Below are positions 6,784 through 14,768 of a DNA stretch of 48,975 nt, piece by piece; within the stretch, counting starts at the first letter, position 1; each line of letters opens with the position of its first letter. Position numbers and translations under genes: made by a program. The notes under the pieces are model-generated. The model was not told where the DNA came from, made no database searches, and saw only the letters and a program-made list of their open reading frames with translations. Source of the stretch: Butyrivibrio sp. (GTDB lineage Bacteria > Bacillota > Clostridia > Lachnospirales > Lachnospiraceae); contig JAFZQT010000016.1 of assembly GCA_017620235.1 (NCBI GenBank), positions 1 through 48,975 of the forward strand, in the 5' to 3' direction.

Positions 6784-6828
6784 GGTATTATACCAAAAAT
6801 ACTTTATTGTGGTATAATTGTGGTATGA
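6784..6828 (+). promoter_or_regulatory. Toxin-antitoxin promoter with operator repeats
   Basis: GGTATTATACC (6784-6794) is an 11-base palindrome. TTGTGGTATAA (6807-6817) and TTGTGGTATGA (6818-6828) are adjacent direct repeats that also contain the TATAAT -10 (6813-6818). Such nested sites fit autorepression by a Phd-type antitoxin, which is inferred. Confidence 0.55.
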
Positions 6829-6860
6829 TTGTAACATGATAAGGTGCAGGAGGGATAATA

Positions 6861-7121
6861 ATGCCACAGATAATGCCAATTAAAGAATTGAAGAACACAT
6901 CAAATATATCTGAATTATGTCATAAGGCAGATGAACCAATTTATATAACAAAAAATGGATATGGCGATATGGTTCTAATGAGTATAGAACTATATGAAGA
7001 AACGCAGAAGAAGATAAAAATGTATAGTGATATTGAAATGTCTGAGCGACAGATTAAGCAAGGAAAAGTTAAAGATGCAAAGAAAGCTCTTACAGATATA
7101 AAGGAGAAGTATGGCTTATAA
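6861..7121 (+). CDS. Phd/YefM-family antitoxin
   Basis: The 86-residue protein begins MPQIMPIKELKNTSNISELC, the usual Phd/YefM opening (IxPxxELRN...), followed by PIYITKNGYGDMVLMSIELY, the second conserved block. This N-terminal half binds DNA and dimerises; the charged C-terminal helix (SERQIKQGKVKDAKKALTDI) would wrap the toxin. The ribosome site GGAGGG (6849-6854) is good. The gene overlaps the toxin start by 11 bases, the usual coupling. It lies behind an operator-like repeat cluster. Family role: neutralises the partner toxin and represses the operon. Confidence 0.88.
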   Translation: MPQIMPIKELKNTSNISELCHKADEPIYITKNGYGDMVLMSIELYEETQKKIKMYSDIEMSERQIKQGKVKDAKKALTDIKEKYGL

Positions 7122-7428
7122 TATAGTAATATCGGAAAGAGCGGATGAACTCATAGATTCTTGTGTTTCTTATATAATGAATAGACTTAAGAATCCTCAG
7201 GCTGCTGAACATCTCATTAATAGATTAGATGGTTTGTATGAAAGGTTGATAGATAATCCATATCAATTTGATGATTGCAAAGATGATTTTTTGAAACATT
7301 GCGGATATAAAGAGGCATTGATTACTGATATGAAATATCGAATAATATTCAGAATATCTGAGGATACGGTATATATTGTAGGTTTATTTCATGATTTAGA
7401 GGATTATAAATCCAAAGTATGGGGATGA
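7111..7428 (+). CDS. RelE/ParE-superfamily toxin
   Basis: The 105-residue protein has the ParE/RelE fold pattern. It opens AYNIVISERADELIDSCVSY, then a helix pair around NRLKNPQAAEHLINRLDGLY. The strands YKEALITDMKYRIIFRI and DTVYIVGLFHDLEDY end the fold. Family members either cleave mRNA at the ribosome or poison gyrase; the sequence alone does not decide which. The ATG lies within the antitoxin gene, and AAGGAGAAG inside that gene is its ribosome site. It may serve in plasmid-like stabilisation or phage response; this is inferred. Confidence 0.85.
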   Translation: MAYNIVISERADELIDSCVSYIMNRLKNPQAAEHLINRLDGLYERLIDNPYQFDDCKDDFLKHCGYKEALITDMKYRIIFRISEDTVYIVGLFHDLEDYKSKVWG

Positions 7429-7456
7429 TTATTGAAAAGCGATAAAGGATAAGTGA

Positions 7457-7502
7457 TGTTATAATTATGTGCATGGGAGAATAGGCTTCCATGCACTTTT
7501 TT
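7457..7502 (+). promoter_or_regulatory. Extended -10 promoter with hairpin at the transcription start
   Basis: TG (7457-7458), one base, TATAAT (7460-7465) form an extended -10; no good -35 is seen. The hairpin GTGCATGG (7469-7476) / CCATGCAC (7489-7496) begins 4 bases after the -10 and is followed by six T (7497-7502). The same arrangement occurs at 10635-10678. It may stop most transcripts or protect the 5' end. Confidence 0.6.
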
Positions 7503-7519
7503 GAGAAGGGGGTAATGAA

Positions 7520-8101
7520 GTGAAAGAAAAGATAGTCTATTTACTTGTAGTAGGAACAGTAATGTTGACGGCATGCGCAGGGAAAAGCACTGAAGGAAGT
7601 ACGGAAGAATCGTATGGAACAGTAGAAGCAAGCGAAGCTGGAGGCAAATTAGTAGGCTTTGGAGCGCAGCTTGCAAATCCATGGCGAGATGTTTCAGAGG
7701 AAGAAGTAGATGGAGTTAGAGTTTTCACGATTCCGGAAGGTGCAACAAATGTTTCATGGAGCGTAATGGACGGTAAAGGAGACGAAGCGGCTCTTATACA
7801 GGCAAGATTTGAATTAGACGGTTATGAGTTTACTGCAAGAACAAAGTATGGTGCTCCTGAAGATGAGGATATATCAGGAATGTTCTATGGCTGGACTTCT
7901 ACAGATGAAGGTAAGCTTGCAACATGGGGCGGCGGTAACATGGATGCAAAGTTCTACAGCTACAAGGGAGATGAGTGTGCAGAACTTTGTACATGGTATG
8001 ACATTGAAGTAGGAATTGCCTATAGCCTTTCTACCGCTGCAAAGGATCTTACCGGCTTAGATATTAAGTCTGTTGCAGAAGCAATGGCTCCTAAAGAATA
8101 A
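7520..8101 (+). CDS. Small lipoprotein of unknown function
   Basis: The 193-residue protein has a lipoprotein signal (MKEKIVYLLVVGTVMLTACA) with lipobox LTAC, so it should be anchored to the outer face of the membrane by Cys19. A short Ser/Glu-rich linker follows. The rest (about residues 40-190: LVGFGAQLANPWRDVSEEEV, then GDEAALIQARFELDGYEFTA and MFYGWTSTDEGKLATWGGGN) looks like one beta-rich domain repeated in other Lachnospiraceae lipoproteins; I have no name for it. The GTG start is chosen because of AAGGGGG (7506-7512); the same GGRGTAATGAAKTG context starts the lipoprotein at 11557. A hairpin-led promoter lies just upstream. Confidence 0.8.
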   Translation: MKEKIVYLLVVGTVMLTACAGKSTEGSTEESYGTVEASEAGGKLVGFGAQLANPWRDVSEEEVDGVRVFTIPEGATNVSWSVMDGKGDEAALIQARFELDGYEFTARTKYGAPEDEDISGMFYGWTSTDEGKLATWGGGNMDAKFYSYKGDECAELCTWYDIEVGIAYSLSTAAKDLTGLDIKSVAEAMAPKE

Positions 8102-8119
8102 ATTAGATATTTTATAAAG

Positions 8120-8165
8120 AACACACCTCAGATACTGTGGAAAACATTAGCATCTGAGGTGTGTT
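8120..8165. terminator. Bidirectional terminator between lipoprotein and purine operon
   Basis: A perfect 14-base stem, AACACACCTCAGAT with ATCTGAGGTGTGTT, is followed by TTTT on the plus strand and by an A/T-rich tract on the minus strand. It separates convergent genes. Confidence 0.8.
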
Positions 8166-8216
8166 TTGAGTAAGCATAAAGTGAATTAAGTAATTAGTGA
8201 GAAGTTCAGATTTCTT

Positions 8217-9161
8217 TTAATCATTTGTGAGGAATGAGTTACTTTGAGCAAAGATATGTTCCAACATATTTATTACAGCCACTCCGGCATTATAGGATGC
8301 CACTTTATTTTGCATACCCCATCGGTCATCAACATCCTCATCAAAACATAGGTAGCGATCAACAATTGGAGAAACAAATAGCACAGGTATCTTAACAGCG
8401 CTGTCTTGGAATACTTTGTCTACAGCCATTCTTATTACACCATGAGTTGTTTCCAAGCCTACCGGAATACCTTCTAATTTTGATTCAATAAAATCCTCGT
8501 AAGTTCGTTTATCAGCCTTTTTATATAAGTAATAATCAACGATGTTAATAACTCCAAGACTTACGTTCTTATCATCAGGAAGAATACGTGGATATTTAAA
8601 CGCTTTGCTTGGCACAACCTCCATTCCTTGGGATAAAACTCCATTATTTGCATTAAGAGAATTAAAGAAATTTTCATTTAAGAAATTGTCACTAGACATC
8701 CAGTCTGCGTCAACCGGTAACTTACTCGGTTTTGAGCTTTCAAACTCCCTACAATCTCTAGCGTAAAATCTATGGCCCATTATCACGCAGCCATTGATAG
8801 ATTCAAAATTTTCCTGACTTTCATAAGTAGATTCGCTGGTACTAACACTGATTACAAAATCCGGCTTTTCTGTCGAAATGAGTTTTTCCAGATGACCAAA
8901 CTTTATTTCTGAATTAGAGGTGTTCTCGCCTTCATTAAAAAGATAGCTGATACAGTACTCCCGAACGTTGAACTTATGCTGTCCCTGGGTGATATCATAT
9001 ATGCAAGACGGATCATACTTATTCGGACCTGTTCTTGTATCACGTTTGACGAGTGTTACATTCGGAGTCTTCCCGGCAGTCATTTGATATTCAACACCTG
9101 CCCTGTATCCAGCATATTCAAAATCCTTATTAACCAGCAACAATACTTTCTTTTCTTCCAT
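8217..9161 (-). CDS. Divergent nucleoside phosphorylase/nucleosidase-like protein
   Basis: The 314-residue protein is not a clear member of a named family to my eye. The C-terminal half follows the purine nucleoside phosphorylase/MTA nucleosidase pattern: GIPVGLETTHGVIRMA in the place of the VxMExAA nucleoside-binding helix, then KIPVLFVSPIVDRYL in place of the strand ending in the catalytic Asp (xxxSD). Near the end, SYNAGVAVINML matches the closing helix. The N-terminal KKVLLLVNKDFEYAGYRAG resembles the base-strand opening. It lies 11 bases after guanine deaminase and is surely co-transcribed, which supports purine nucleoside salvage. AGGAGG precedes the ATG. The substrate is not known. Confidence 0.55.
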   Translation of the reverse strand: MEEKKVLLLVNKDFEYAGYRAGVEYQMTAGKTPNVTLVKRDTRTGPNKYDPSCIYDITQGQHKFNVREYCISYLFNEGENTSNSEIKFGHLEKLISTEKPDFVISVSTSESTYESQENFESINGCVIMGHRFYARDCREFESSKPSKLPVDADWMSSDNFLNENFFNSLNANNGVLSQGMEVVPSKAFKYPRILPDDKNVSLGVINIVDYYLYKKADKRTYEDFIESKLEGIPVGLETTHGVIRMAVDKVFQDSAVKIPVLFVSPIVDRYLCFDEDVDDRWGMQNKVASYNAGVAVINMLEHIFAQSNSFLTND

Positions 9162-9172
9162 GCTTATACCTC

Positions 9173-10468
9173 CTATGCTTTAATGGATGAATATACCTTT
9201 TTTCCTTTTACAAACTTTTCATTTATGATGTCATCGGCATCGTTGTAGCACATTCTCTCAATGCGCTCCCTAACAGATATATCTCGCATAGTGTGCATGA
9301 TGCTGTCATCCATAATTACAGCATCAAAGTCGTAGCCCGGCTTGAAAGTGCCAACCTTTCCAAAGTACCGGCCACCACCTGCAGTAGCAAGATAAAAAAT
9401 CTCCTCAAATGTCAGTGGTTTTACATTGTTATCCACCAGACGATAGTACATCTTTGAGGCCTGATGTGTAATAAGTATTGTCTTTAACATATTCATGGAT
9501 GAGCCTGCTGCAACATCAGTGCCAAGTCCTATATTTATTCCTGCATCCAGAAACTTTTTGATAGGAGCGATGCCTGAAATCAAATTCATATTTGAATCGG
9601 CGCAATGAGCAATGTAGGCACCATGGTTTTTGAGAATCTTCATTTCTCTTTCGTCAGAATATACACAATGGGCCATAATGGTAGGACAATCCGGTGTACC
9701 CATGGTGTCAAATATTTCATATGCATTAGCATAACAGGTGGATTCCGGAACAAGTTCCTTAACCCATTCCACCTCAGAAGGATTTTCTGAAAGATGAGAC
9801 TGGATTCGAAGCCCCGTCTCTTTTGAAAGCTGACCGATTCCTCTCATTAGATCATTTGAGCAGGATGGAATAAAGCGAGGTGTCAAAATTGGCTTCGTAT
9901 TCTTAAATTTACCATCTATAGACTCAAGCCACTGACGTGTAGCCTTAAGAGATGCAGAGGCATCTGCTTCTTGAAGATTATCGCTATTCCTGTCCATGTT
10001 TACCTTACCTACATAGGTTATGAGTCCTGTTTTTTCCAGCTGGGTCATGAGCTCAATGGTGGCTTCGGTATGAAGGGTGGCGAAAATCACTGCTCTGGTG
10101 GAAAAGCATCGTTTTAGGTCATAGGTGAAAAAACTATATGCTTTGCTGGCATATTGCATGTCATAATACTTGAATTCCTCTTGGAAGGCGTAGTTTTTAA
10201 GCCAGTCAAGTAATTCACAATCCATTCCTATTCCCCTGAAGGTATACTGTGGTGCATGCACATGTAAATCAGTCATACCTGGAATAATCAGACGCGTACC
10301 ATAATCGTATAAAGGTAACGATCTATACTCCTCTGGAAGCTCATTAAAGGCACCTTTACAGATACCATCCACACATACCAGATAGCCCTTACGATATGTA
10401 ACTATTTTGTTTTTACTTTCTGAGAAGGCAATGTCTCCACAAAGTACGAAACTGGTGTTATCTCTCAA
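9173..10468 (-). CDS. guaD: Guanine deaminase (amidohydrolase)
   Basis: The protein is about 431 residues, the normal length. Metal-binding HxH is in PGMTDLHVHAPQ. YTFRGIGMDCELLDWL is typical of guanine deaminase. HLSE (about residue 230), the metal His in IMAHCVYS, and the metal Asp in IGLGTDVAAGSS follow. It hydrolyses guanine to xanthine and ammonia in the cytoplasm. The gene leads a two-gene operon with a phosphorylase-like protein, so together they may convert guanosine to xanthine. I chose TTG at 10468 because GGAGG (10478-10482 on the minus strand) lies 8-9 bases away; the GTG at 10477 overlaps that site. I looked for a purine riboswitch upstream and saw none. Confidence 0.9.
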   Translation of the reverse strand: MRDNTSFVLCGDIAFSESKNKIVTYRKGYLVCVDGICKGAFNELPEEYRSLPLYDYGTRLIIPGMTDLHVHAPQYTFRGIGMDCELLDWLKNYAFQEEFKYYDMQYASKAYSFFTYDLKRCFSTRAVIFATLHTEATIELMTQLEKTGLITYVGKVNMDRNSDNLQEADASASLKATRQWLESIDGKFKNTKPILTPRFIPSCSNDLMRGIGQLSKETGLRIQSHLSENPSEVEWVKELVPESTCYANAYEIFDTMGTPDCPTIMAHCVYSDEREMKILKNHGAYIAHCADSNMNLISGIAPIKKFLDAGINIGLGTDVAAGSSMNMLKTILITHQASKMYYRLVDNNVKPLTFEEIFYLATAGGGRYFGKVGTFKPGYDFDAVIMDDSIMHTMRDISVRERIERMCYNDADDIINEKFVKGKKVYSSIKA

Positions 10469-10634
10469 ATGATTCACCTCCGCTCCTGCCTACGGGAAGC
10501 AAGGAATATGTATCGACGTTTCCAAAAATATTTTAACACGCTTTTTGGTTTATAAAAACTGTATGAGATGAAGGTAAGTTTGCACCAGGAGAATAAACAA
10601 ATTATCGATTAATTTTAGCAATTCATATTTGTGA

Positions 10635-10678
10635 TGTTATAATAGAGTGCATGGAGGAACAGGCTCCATGCACTTTTT
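10635..10678 (+). promoter_or_regulatory. Second extended -10 promoter with start-site hairpin
   Basis: TG, one base, TATAAT (10638-10643), then GTGCATGGAG (10647-10656) pairing with CTCCATGCAC (10664-10673) and five T. It is nearly identical to 7457-7502, including GTGATGTTATAAT. It precedes the lipoprotein at 10836, with about 160 bases of further hairpins in between. Confidence 0.6.
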
Positions 10679-10715
10679 AATATCATAGGAAATTTCTTTC
10701 CTATGATATTAAAAA
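10674..10715. repeat. 42-base perfect inverted repeat
   Basis: Nineteen bases from 10674 (TTTTTAATATCATAGGAAA) pair perfectly with 10697-10715 over a TTTC loop. It begins in the T run of the preceding hairpin. Perfect symmetry of this length is rarely kept by chance and suggests a mobile palindromic unit or a strong RNA hairpin. Confidence 0.75.
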
Positions 10716-10778
10716 GTAGCGAAAGATGCGCAGCTCGCGGAAAGGTAATTTATTGCTTTGCAATACCGCTCGCGCGCA

Positions 10779-10800
10779 AAAGAGTCGCGAGCGACTCTTT
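10779..10800 (+). terminator. GC-rich hairpin before lipoprotein gene
   Basis: AAAGAGTCG and CGACTCTTT pair over CGAG; ATTTTA follows. A further imperfect GC-rich hairpin (about 10727-10777, inner TATTGC/GCAATA) precedes it. As a terminator upstream of a gene it would act as an attenuator unless another start lies beyond it. Confidence 0.45.
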
Positions 10801-10835
10801 ATTTTAGTGAGTCATTAGTATTAAGGAGAAAAGGA

Positions 10836-11522
10836 ATGAGGAATAAGATTGTTTATTTAATAATGGCGGGGACGATAATGCTTACAGGCTGTAGCGGAAC
10901 AAGCGCAGCAGGAAATACAGAAACTCCGGCAGAGATAGCTGAGGCAAGTGAGCCGGAGGCTGAGGATGTAGAGACAAATTCCGAAGATGAAGGATTTATG
11001 CCCGACTCTTTTGTTGATATAGCTGCCGGAAAGATAGATTTTGCAAGCTACGACGAAGTACTTTCTTATCTTAAAAAAGGTCAGGGATATGCATATGTTA
11101 AGGTTAAAGGCTATGACGGAGATATCCTTGCAGTAACAGAATCTGTTTACACAGAGAATAATGAGAATCATTCAATAGATGTAGCTTTATATGGCGAAAA
11201 GAATGGTGTAGTTAATGATTTCGGAAATGCTTTTTCGAATGAAAAGGAATATCCGATAGCTATAGGAGACGGGATTGTCTTCTCATGTTATACGAATAAC
11301 TATGAGACTCTTTTTATAAACCCTGACGTAGATGGCTTCATGGTAAAAGATTATATCTATGGAGAAGATGATGGCTCAGGTAAGCTTGCATATTCCGGAT
11401 TTTTGAGAAAGACAAATGATTTTGATGACACTGTTGATTTTACAGGTGGTGAAAAAGAATTCAATGAATACTGGGAGAACTATAAAGCCGCAACGCCTAT
11501 AAACTTTACTGTTGTTGAGTAA
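10836..11522 (+). CDS. Small lipoprotein of unknown function
   Basis: The 228-residue protein has the lipoprotein signal MRNKIVYLIMAGTIMLTGCS with lipobox LTGC, and its first residues closely resemble the lipoprotein at 7520. A long acidic linker (about residues 22-50, rich in Glu/Ala/Asp) holds the domain away from the membrane. The folded part (FASYDEVLSYLKKGQGYAYV, AVTESVYTENNENH, PIAIGDGIVFSCYTNNYETL, LRKTNDFDDTVDFTGGEKEF) has no motif I can name. ATG 10836 has AAGGAG (10823-10828); an in-frame ATG at 10758 would start inside the hairpin region and is rejected. The next lipoprotein gene follows 34 bases later, so they form a unit. Confidence 0.8.
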   Translation: MRNKIVYLIMAGTIMLTGCSGTSAAGNTETPAEIAEASEPEAEDVETNSEDEGFMPDSFVDIAAGKIDFASYDEVLSYLKKGQGYAYVKVKGYDGDILAVTESVYTENNENHSIDVALYGEKNGVVNDFGNAFSNEKEYPIAIGDGIVFSCYTNNYETLFINPDVDGFMVKDYIYGEDDGSGKLAYSGFLRKTNDFDDTVDFTGGEKEFNEYWENYKAATPINFTVVE

Positions 11523-11556
11523 TATCCGCACATTGCTTAAGAAATGGAGTAATGAA

Positions 11557-12588
11557 TTGAGAAAAAGAAAGTTGTTTTTCATGCTTTCGGCTGCGATGAT
11601 GCTGACTGCATGTGGGGCAAAAGAGACAGCGCAAGAGAGTGGAACTGCGCAGGAGTCAAGTGAAACGCCTGCGCAGGTGGCAAATGAGACTACAGATGAG
11701 CAGACTGCAGATGCAGGCGGACTTGATGAAGAAGCGCTTGTACAAAAAGCAGTAGAAGCTGCCGGTAGTTCTGCCGAGCAGGCAAGATATTCTTTGGCTG
11801 ACGATTTTGATGGAGACGGATCGACGGAAGCCTTTGTGTATATCGGGGATGAAAAGGATGAAGAATTCTCAACCTGTACCGGCGAGGTGTGGTTTGTTTC
11901 TGATAAAACATGCGAGAAAATAGAGGAAGAGTTTTCGTTTGTTGTTCGTGATAACAAAGTGATAAATACTCTTTCTGCAGATGATAAGAATTTTATTCTG
12001 GTAGAAAGATCTTTTATGTCGAGCAGTGCAACTGATGTTTTCTATGTTTTTGACGGAGAATGTAAGGAGTCTGCCGTTTCCGGAAGGGGCGGTTTTTATA
12101 AGTCTGATATAGGTGATTATTGCGTGAATGTAGATACGTACGATATGAGCCTTGAGTTTGATTCGGCTGCTGATGCAGATGATCCGAACGTATATCTTGA
12201 GTACATCCCTGTTCTTGAAAAAGGTATGTATACAGGTCATACGTGGAAAGAATACTTTTACTACTATGATAAAGCTTCTGCTGATTTTAAAGAATATGGC
12301 ACCAAAGAGCTGACTGAGCAGGAACTTGCGACGGCATGCGGCTTTGATCTTGCCGGCGAGATAAAAGCAGAAGGTTATCAGATGGGAAAAATATACAGAA
12401 GAGATAACGGAGTGATCAATGTAAATTATTATATGAGAACCGACAATGCAGACGGCTCGGTTATCATAGATTTTAAGAACGCTACCTATAATGAAAAGAC
12501 GAAAGCGTTCATGTATGAAGGCGGAGACGGAGAAAAGCCTTGGCAGAAATCTGACTGTGGCGGAATTTTTGATTCGGCTGTTCAGTGA
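11557..12588 (+). CDS. Lipoprotein of unknown function, TTG start
   Basis: The protein is about 343 residues, with signal RKRKLFFMLSAAMMLTACGA and lipobox LTAC. A Gln/Glu/Thr-rich linker runs to about residue 55. Residues 55-100 contain ARYSLADDFDGDGSTEAFVY, a DxDGDG loop typical of calcium-binding or FG-GAP-like repeats. The rest is unknown (DKNFILVERSFMSSSATDVF and GMYTGHTWKEYFYYYDKASA). I start at TTG 11557, with GGAG at 11546-11549, because the context matches the GTG start of the 7520 lipoprotein. The ATG at 11512 would overlap the previous gene and lacks a ribosome site. Confidence 0.75.
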   Translation: MRKRKLFFMLSAAMMLTACGAKETAQESGTAQESSETPAQVANETTDEQTADAGGLDEEALVQKAVEAAGSSAEQARYSLADDFDGDGSTEAFVYIGDEKDEEFSTCTGEVWFVSDKTCEKIEEEFSFVVRDNKVINTLSADDKNFILVERSFMSSSATDVFYVFDGECKESAVSGRGGFYKSDIGDYCVNVDTYDMSLEFDSAADADDPNVYLEYIPVLEKGMYTGHTWKEYFYYYDKASADFKEYGTKELTEQELATACGFDLAGEIKAEGYQMGKIYRRDNGVINVNYYMRTDNADGSVIIDFKNATYNEKTKAFMYEGGDGEKPWQKSDCGGIFDSAVQ

Positions 12589-12622
12589 GAATGATTATTA
12601 AAAGACTTTTGTGAGGATTGAT

Positions 12623-13294
12623 ATGAGCTACAAGAATATTGATATGACAACATATCCGAGAAAAGATCATTTCGATCATTTTCGCAACATGGAGTATCCG
12701 TTTATAACGATGACTGTTCAGGTTGATATTACTGACTGGATAAAGAGATTAAAAAAAGAGGGTTTCCCTCTTTTTCTCTGCTTTCAGTATGCGATTCTTC
12801 GCGCGGCAAATAGCGTGCCGGAGTTTAGGCAGCGTATAGATTGCGACGGTATCATTGAATATGATTATTGTAATCCTTCTTATACAGTGGCACTTCCCGA
12901 TGGGACTTACAGGTATTGCATGGTAAATACCGATCAGCCGCTTAATGACTATCTTGCAGAAGCCAAGTTAAAGCAGGAGAAAGCTATCAATTCAAAACAC
13001 CTCGAAGAAGAGGGTGAATCGCGAAGCCACATTTTTATATCATGTGTTCCGTGGCAGGATTTTACCGGTGGTACCATGCCTTATCCTGATTCGGATTTCT
13101 CGGTGCCCAATATTGTCTGGGGTAAATACAAGACGGAAAATTATCTTGCGCTTGAAGAAGGCAAGGTCGTTGAAAAAGATAAAACGACCATACCCGTTGT
13201 TGTTTTTGTAAATCACGCGCTTATTGATGGATTGCATTTATCCAGATTTTTTGCAGGTCTTGATGAAGAACTTGCAAAGATGGAATTTAAATAA
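12623..13294 (+). CDS. Chloramphenicol acetyltransferase-family protein
   Basis: At 223 residues it matches the type A CAT length. The opening YPRKDHFDHFRNMEYPFITM aligns with the CAT N-terminus, and LFLCFQYAILRAANSVPEFR with the trimer-interface helix. The catalytic region is VNHALIDGLHLSRFF: the active His and the DG are kept, while the first His of the classic HHxxxDG is Asn. CAT transfers acetyl from acetyl-CoA to chloramphenicol, but many chromosomal relatives act on unknown hydroxyl substrates. I therefore do not claim resistance. ATG 12623 is used; GTGAGG at 12611-12616 is its ribosome site. Confidence 0.85.
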   Translation: MSYKNIDMTTYPRKDHFDHFRNMEYPFITMTVQVDITDWIKRLKKEGFPLFLCFQYAILRAANSVPEFRQRIDCDGIIEYDYCNPSYTVALPDGTYRYCMVNTDQPLNDYLAEAKLKQEKAINSKHLEEEGESRSHIFISCVPWQDFTGGTMPYPDSDFSVPNIVWGKYKTENYLALEEGKVVEKDKTTIPVVVFVNHALIDGLHLSRFFAGLDEELAKMEFK

Positions 13295-13297
13295 GTT

Positions 13298-13819
13298 TTA
13301 TCGCTTCGCCTCAACGATTATCATATCTTTTCTTTCACCGTCAGTGCATGCGACGTCATGTAATATCATACATGGGAGCATGCCTGCTTTTATGTTGATA
13401 ACAAGTGACGGGATATTATCGCAAAAAATGCTGCTGATTATCCTGTCGACTTCAAATGTATCAAAACCAAGCTGCATGCTAAGTTCCGCAGTTTCTTTTC
13501 CGTAACCTTTTCCAACCGTATCGTCTTCGCCGATGAACAGTCCGTATTCGATCTGCCTGTCTGCAGGCTTATAATCTTTAAATACAACTGAACCGATCGC
13601 GCGGTCGTTATTATTAAGTTCGCATATCATATATTGGAAAACATTGTTTGTAAGAACTTGTTCTTTAAAATATTTTTTCTGAGATTCAAGAGAAAATTTT
13701 TCGCGATAAACGTAGCGTTCTCTTACTCGCTCGTTATTTCTCCATTCAACGATTTTTTCACAATCATCGATGCACATTTTTCTGAGGCCGATTTCTTTTC
13801 CGGTTATTTCGTATTTCAA
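13298..13819 (-). CDS. GNAT acetyltransferase, RimJ/RimL-like
   Basis: The 173-residue protein opens with IGLRKMCIDDCEKIVEWRNN. IGSVVFKDYKPADRQIEYGLFI is strand 4, and then GKGYGKETAELSMQLGF is the acetyl-CoA pyrophosphate loop in GxGxG/A form. DRIISSIFCDNIPSLVINIKAGM is the closing part. RimJ/RimL-type members acetylate N-termini or small amines; the substrate is unknown. The start is TTG at 13819 with GGAGG upstream on the minus strand. It converges with the CAT-like gene, with only 3 bases between the stop codons and no terminator visible. Confidence 0.82.
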   Translation of the reverse strand: MKYEITGKEIGLRKMCIDDCEKIVEWRNNERVRERYVYREKFSLESQKKYFKEQVLTNNVFQYMICELNNNDRAIGSVVFKDYKPADRQIEYGLFIGEDDTVGKGYGKETAELSMQLGFDTFEVDRIISSIFCDNIPSLVINIKAGMLPCMILHDVACTDGERKDMIIVEAKR

Positions 13820-14068
13820 GTATACTCACCTCCGCTATGCTTCATGGTAACACGGAATGGGGCGTGGGTAAAGATTTTTGACGATAATAAAAAAACAAAC
13901 GATACGGCTGAAAAACAGATAAATACTGAATCGTACACAAATATTTGATATAAAATACATGGCACTTTGAGAAGACTTCCCGATAATTGCGATATTAATT
14001 GAAGATATTGTAAAATGAATAATTATATGGTATTTTTCATTAGGAATTTACTGGGAGATTTTGTGGAT

Positions 14069-14758
14069 ATGAAAGAATGGTTTGCAAAGTTGGCTGAGGA
14101 TTTTAGCCGTTGCTTTATTGAAGAAAACAGATACATGATGCTGATAGACGGTATCGGAGTGACGATAAAGGTGTCGCTCGTTGCCGTTGCGATAGGTATT
14201 GTGATAGGTTTTTTGATCGCTATGTGCAATATGTCTTCTAATAAAATACTTAAGACTATCGGCACAATTTACACGGATGTCATAAGAGGTACACCTTCAG
14301 TTACACAGCTGATGATCATCTATTTCGTAGTGTTTGCCAGCGTTCGCTGGCCCAAGTGGATCATTGCAGCGATCGCATTTGGTATAAATTCCGGTGCGTA
14401 TGTTTCGGAGATCGTTCGTGCAGGTATCATGTCAATCGATAAAGGGCAGACCGAAGCGGGCAGATCACTTGGTCTTAATGCGAGACAGACGCTTATGGGT
14501 ATCGTTATCCCACAGGCTATCAAGAATATTTTTCCTGCACTTTGCAATGAGTTTATCGTTCTTATAAAAGAAACCGCTATCGTCGGATACGTTGGTCTTA
14601 TGGACATTCAGAAGGCAGGCGATTTCATAAAGAGTTCAACATTCCTGGCATTTATGCCTTTGATCGGAACAGCAGTAATATATTATGTACTGATCAAGTT
14701 GCTGACACTTGCACTTAAGAGAGTTGAGAATACTCTTCGTAAGTCAGACGTACGATGA
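14069..14758 (+). CDS. Polar amino-acid ABC transporter permease
   Basis: About 229 residues, HisM/GlnP class. Hydrophobic segments start at about residue 33 ([20 protein letters not shown]). The EAA loop, which contacts the ATPase, is seen as [20 protein letters not shown]. The motif [17 protein letters not shown] is typical of this family. With the next two genes it forms a full importer: permease homodimer, ATPase and lipoprotein binding protein. I prefer ATG 14069 (GGGAG at 14053-14057) to ATG 14015, which has no ribosome site; GTG 14063 is also possible. Confidence 0.88.
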   Translation: MKEWFAKLAEDFSRCFIEENRYMMLIDGIGVTIKVSLVAVAIGIVIGFLIAMCNMSSNKILKTIGTIYTDVIRGTPSVTQLMIIYFVVFASVRWPKWIIAAIAFGINSGAYVSEIVRAGIMSIDKGQTEAGRSLGLNARQTLMGIVIPQAIKNIFPALCNEFIVLIKETAIVGYVGLMDIQKAGDFIKSSTFLAFMPLIGTAVIYYVLIKLLTLALKRVENTLRKSDVR

Positions 14759-14768
14759 GGAGAATGCC

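Noticed and set aside
10478..10620. Purine riboswitch ahead of the guanine deaminase operon
   Set aside because: I looked on the minus strand for the conserved loops and three-way junction and did not find them.
12623..13294. Calling the CAT-family gene a chloramphenicol resistance gene
   Set aside because: The active-site His and DG are kept but the family includes many chromosomal enzymes with other substrates; no resistance context is seen.
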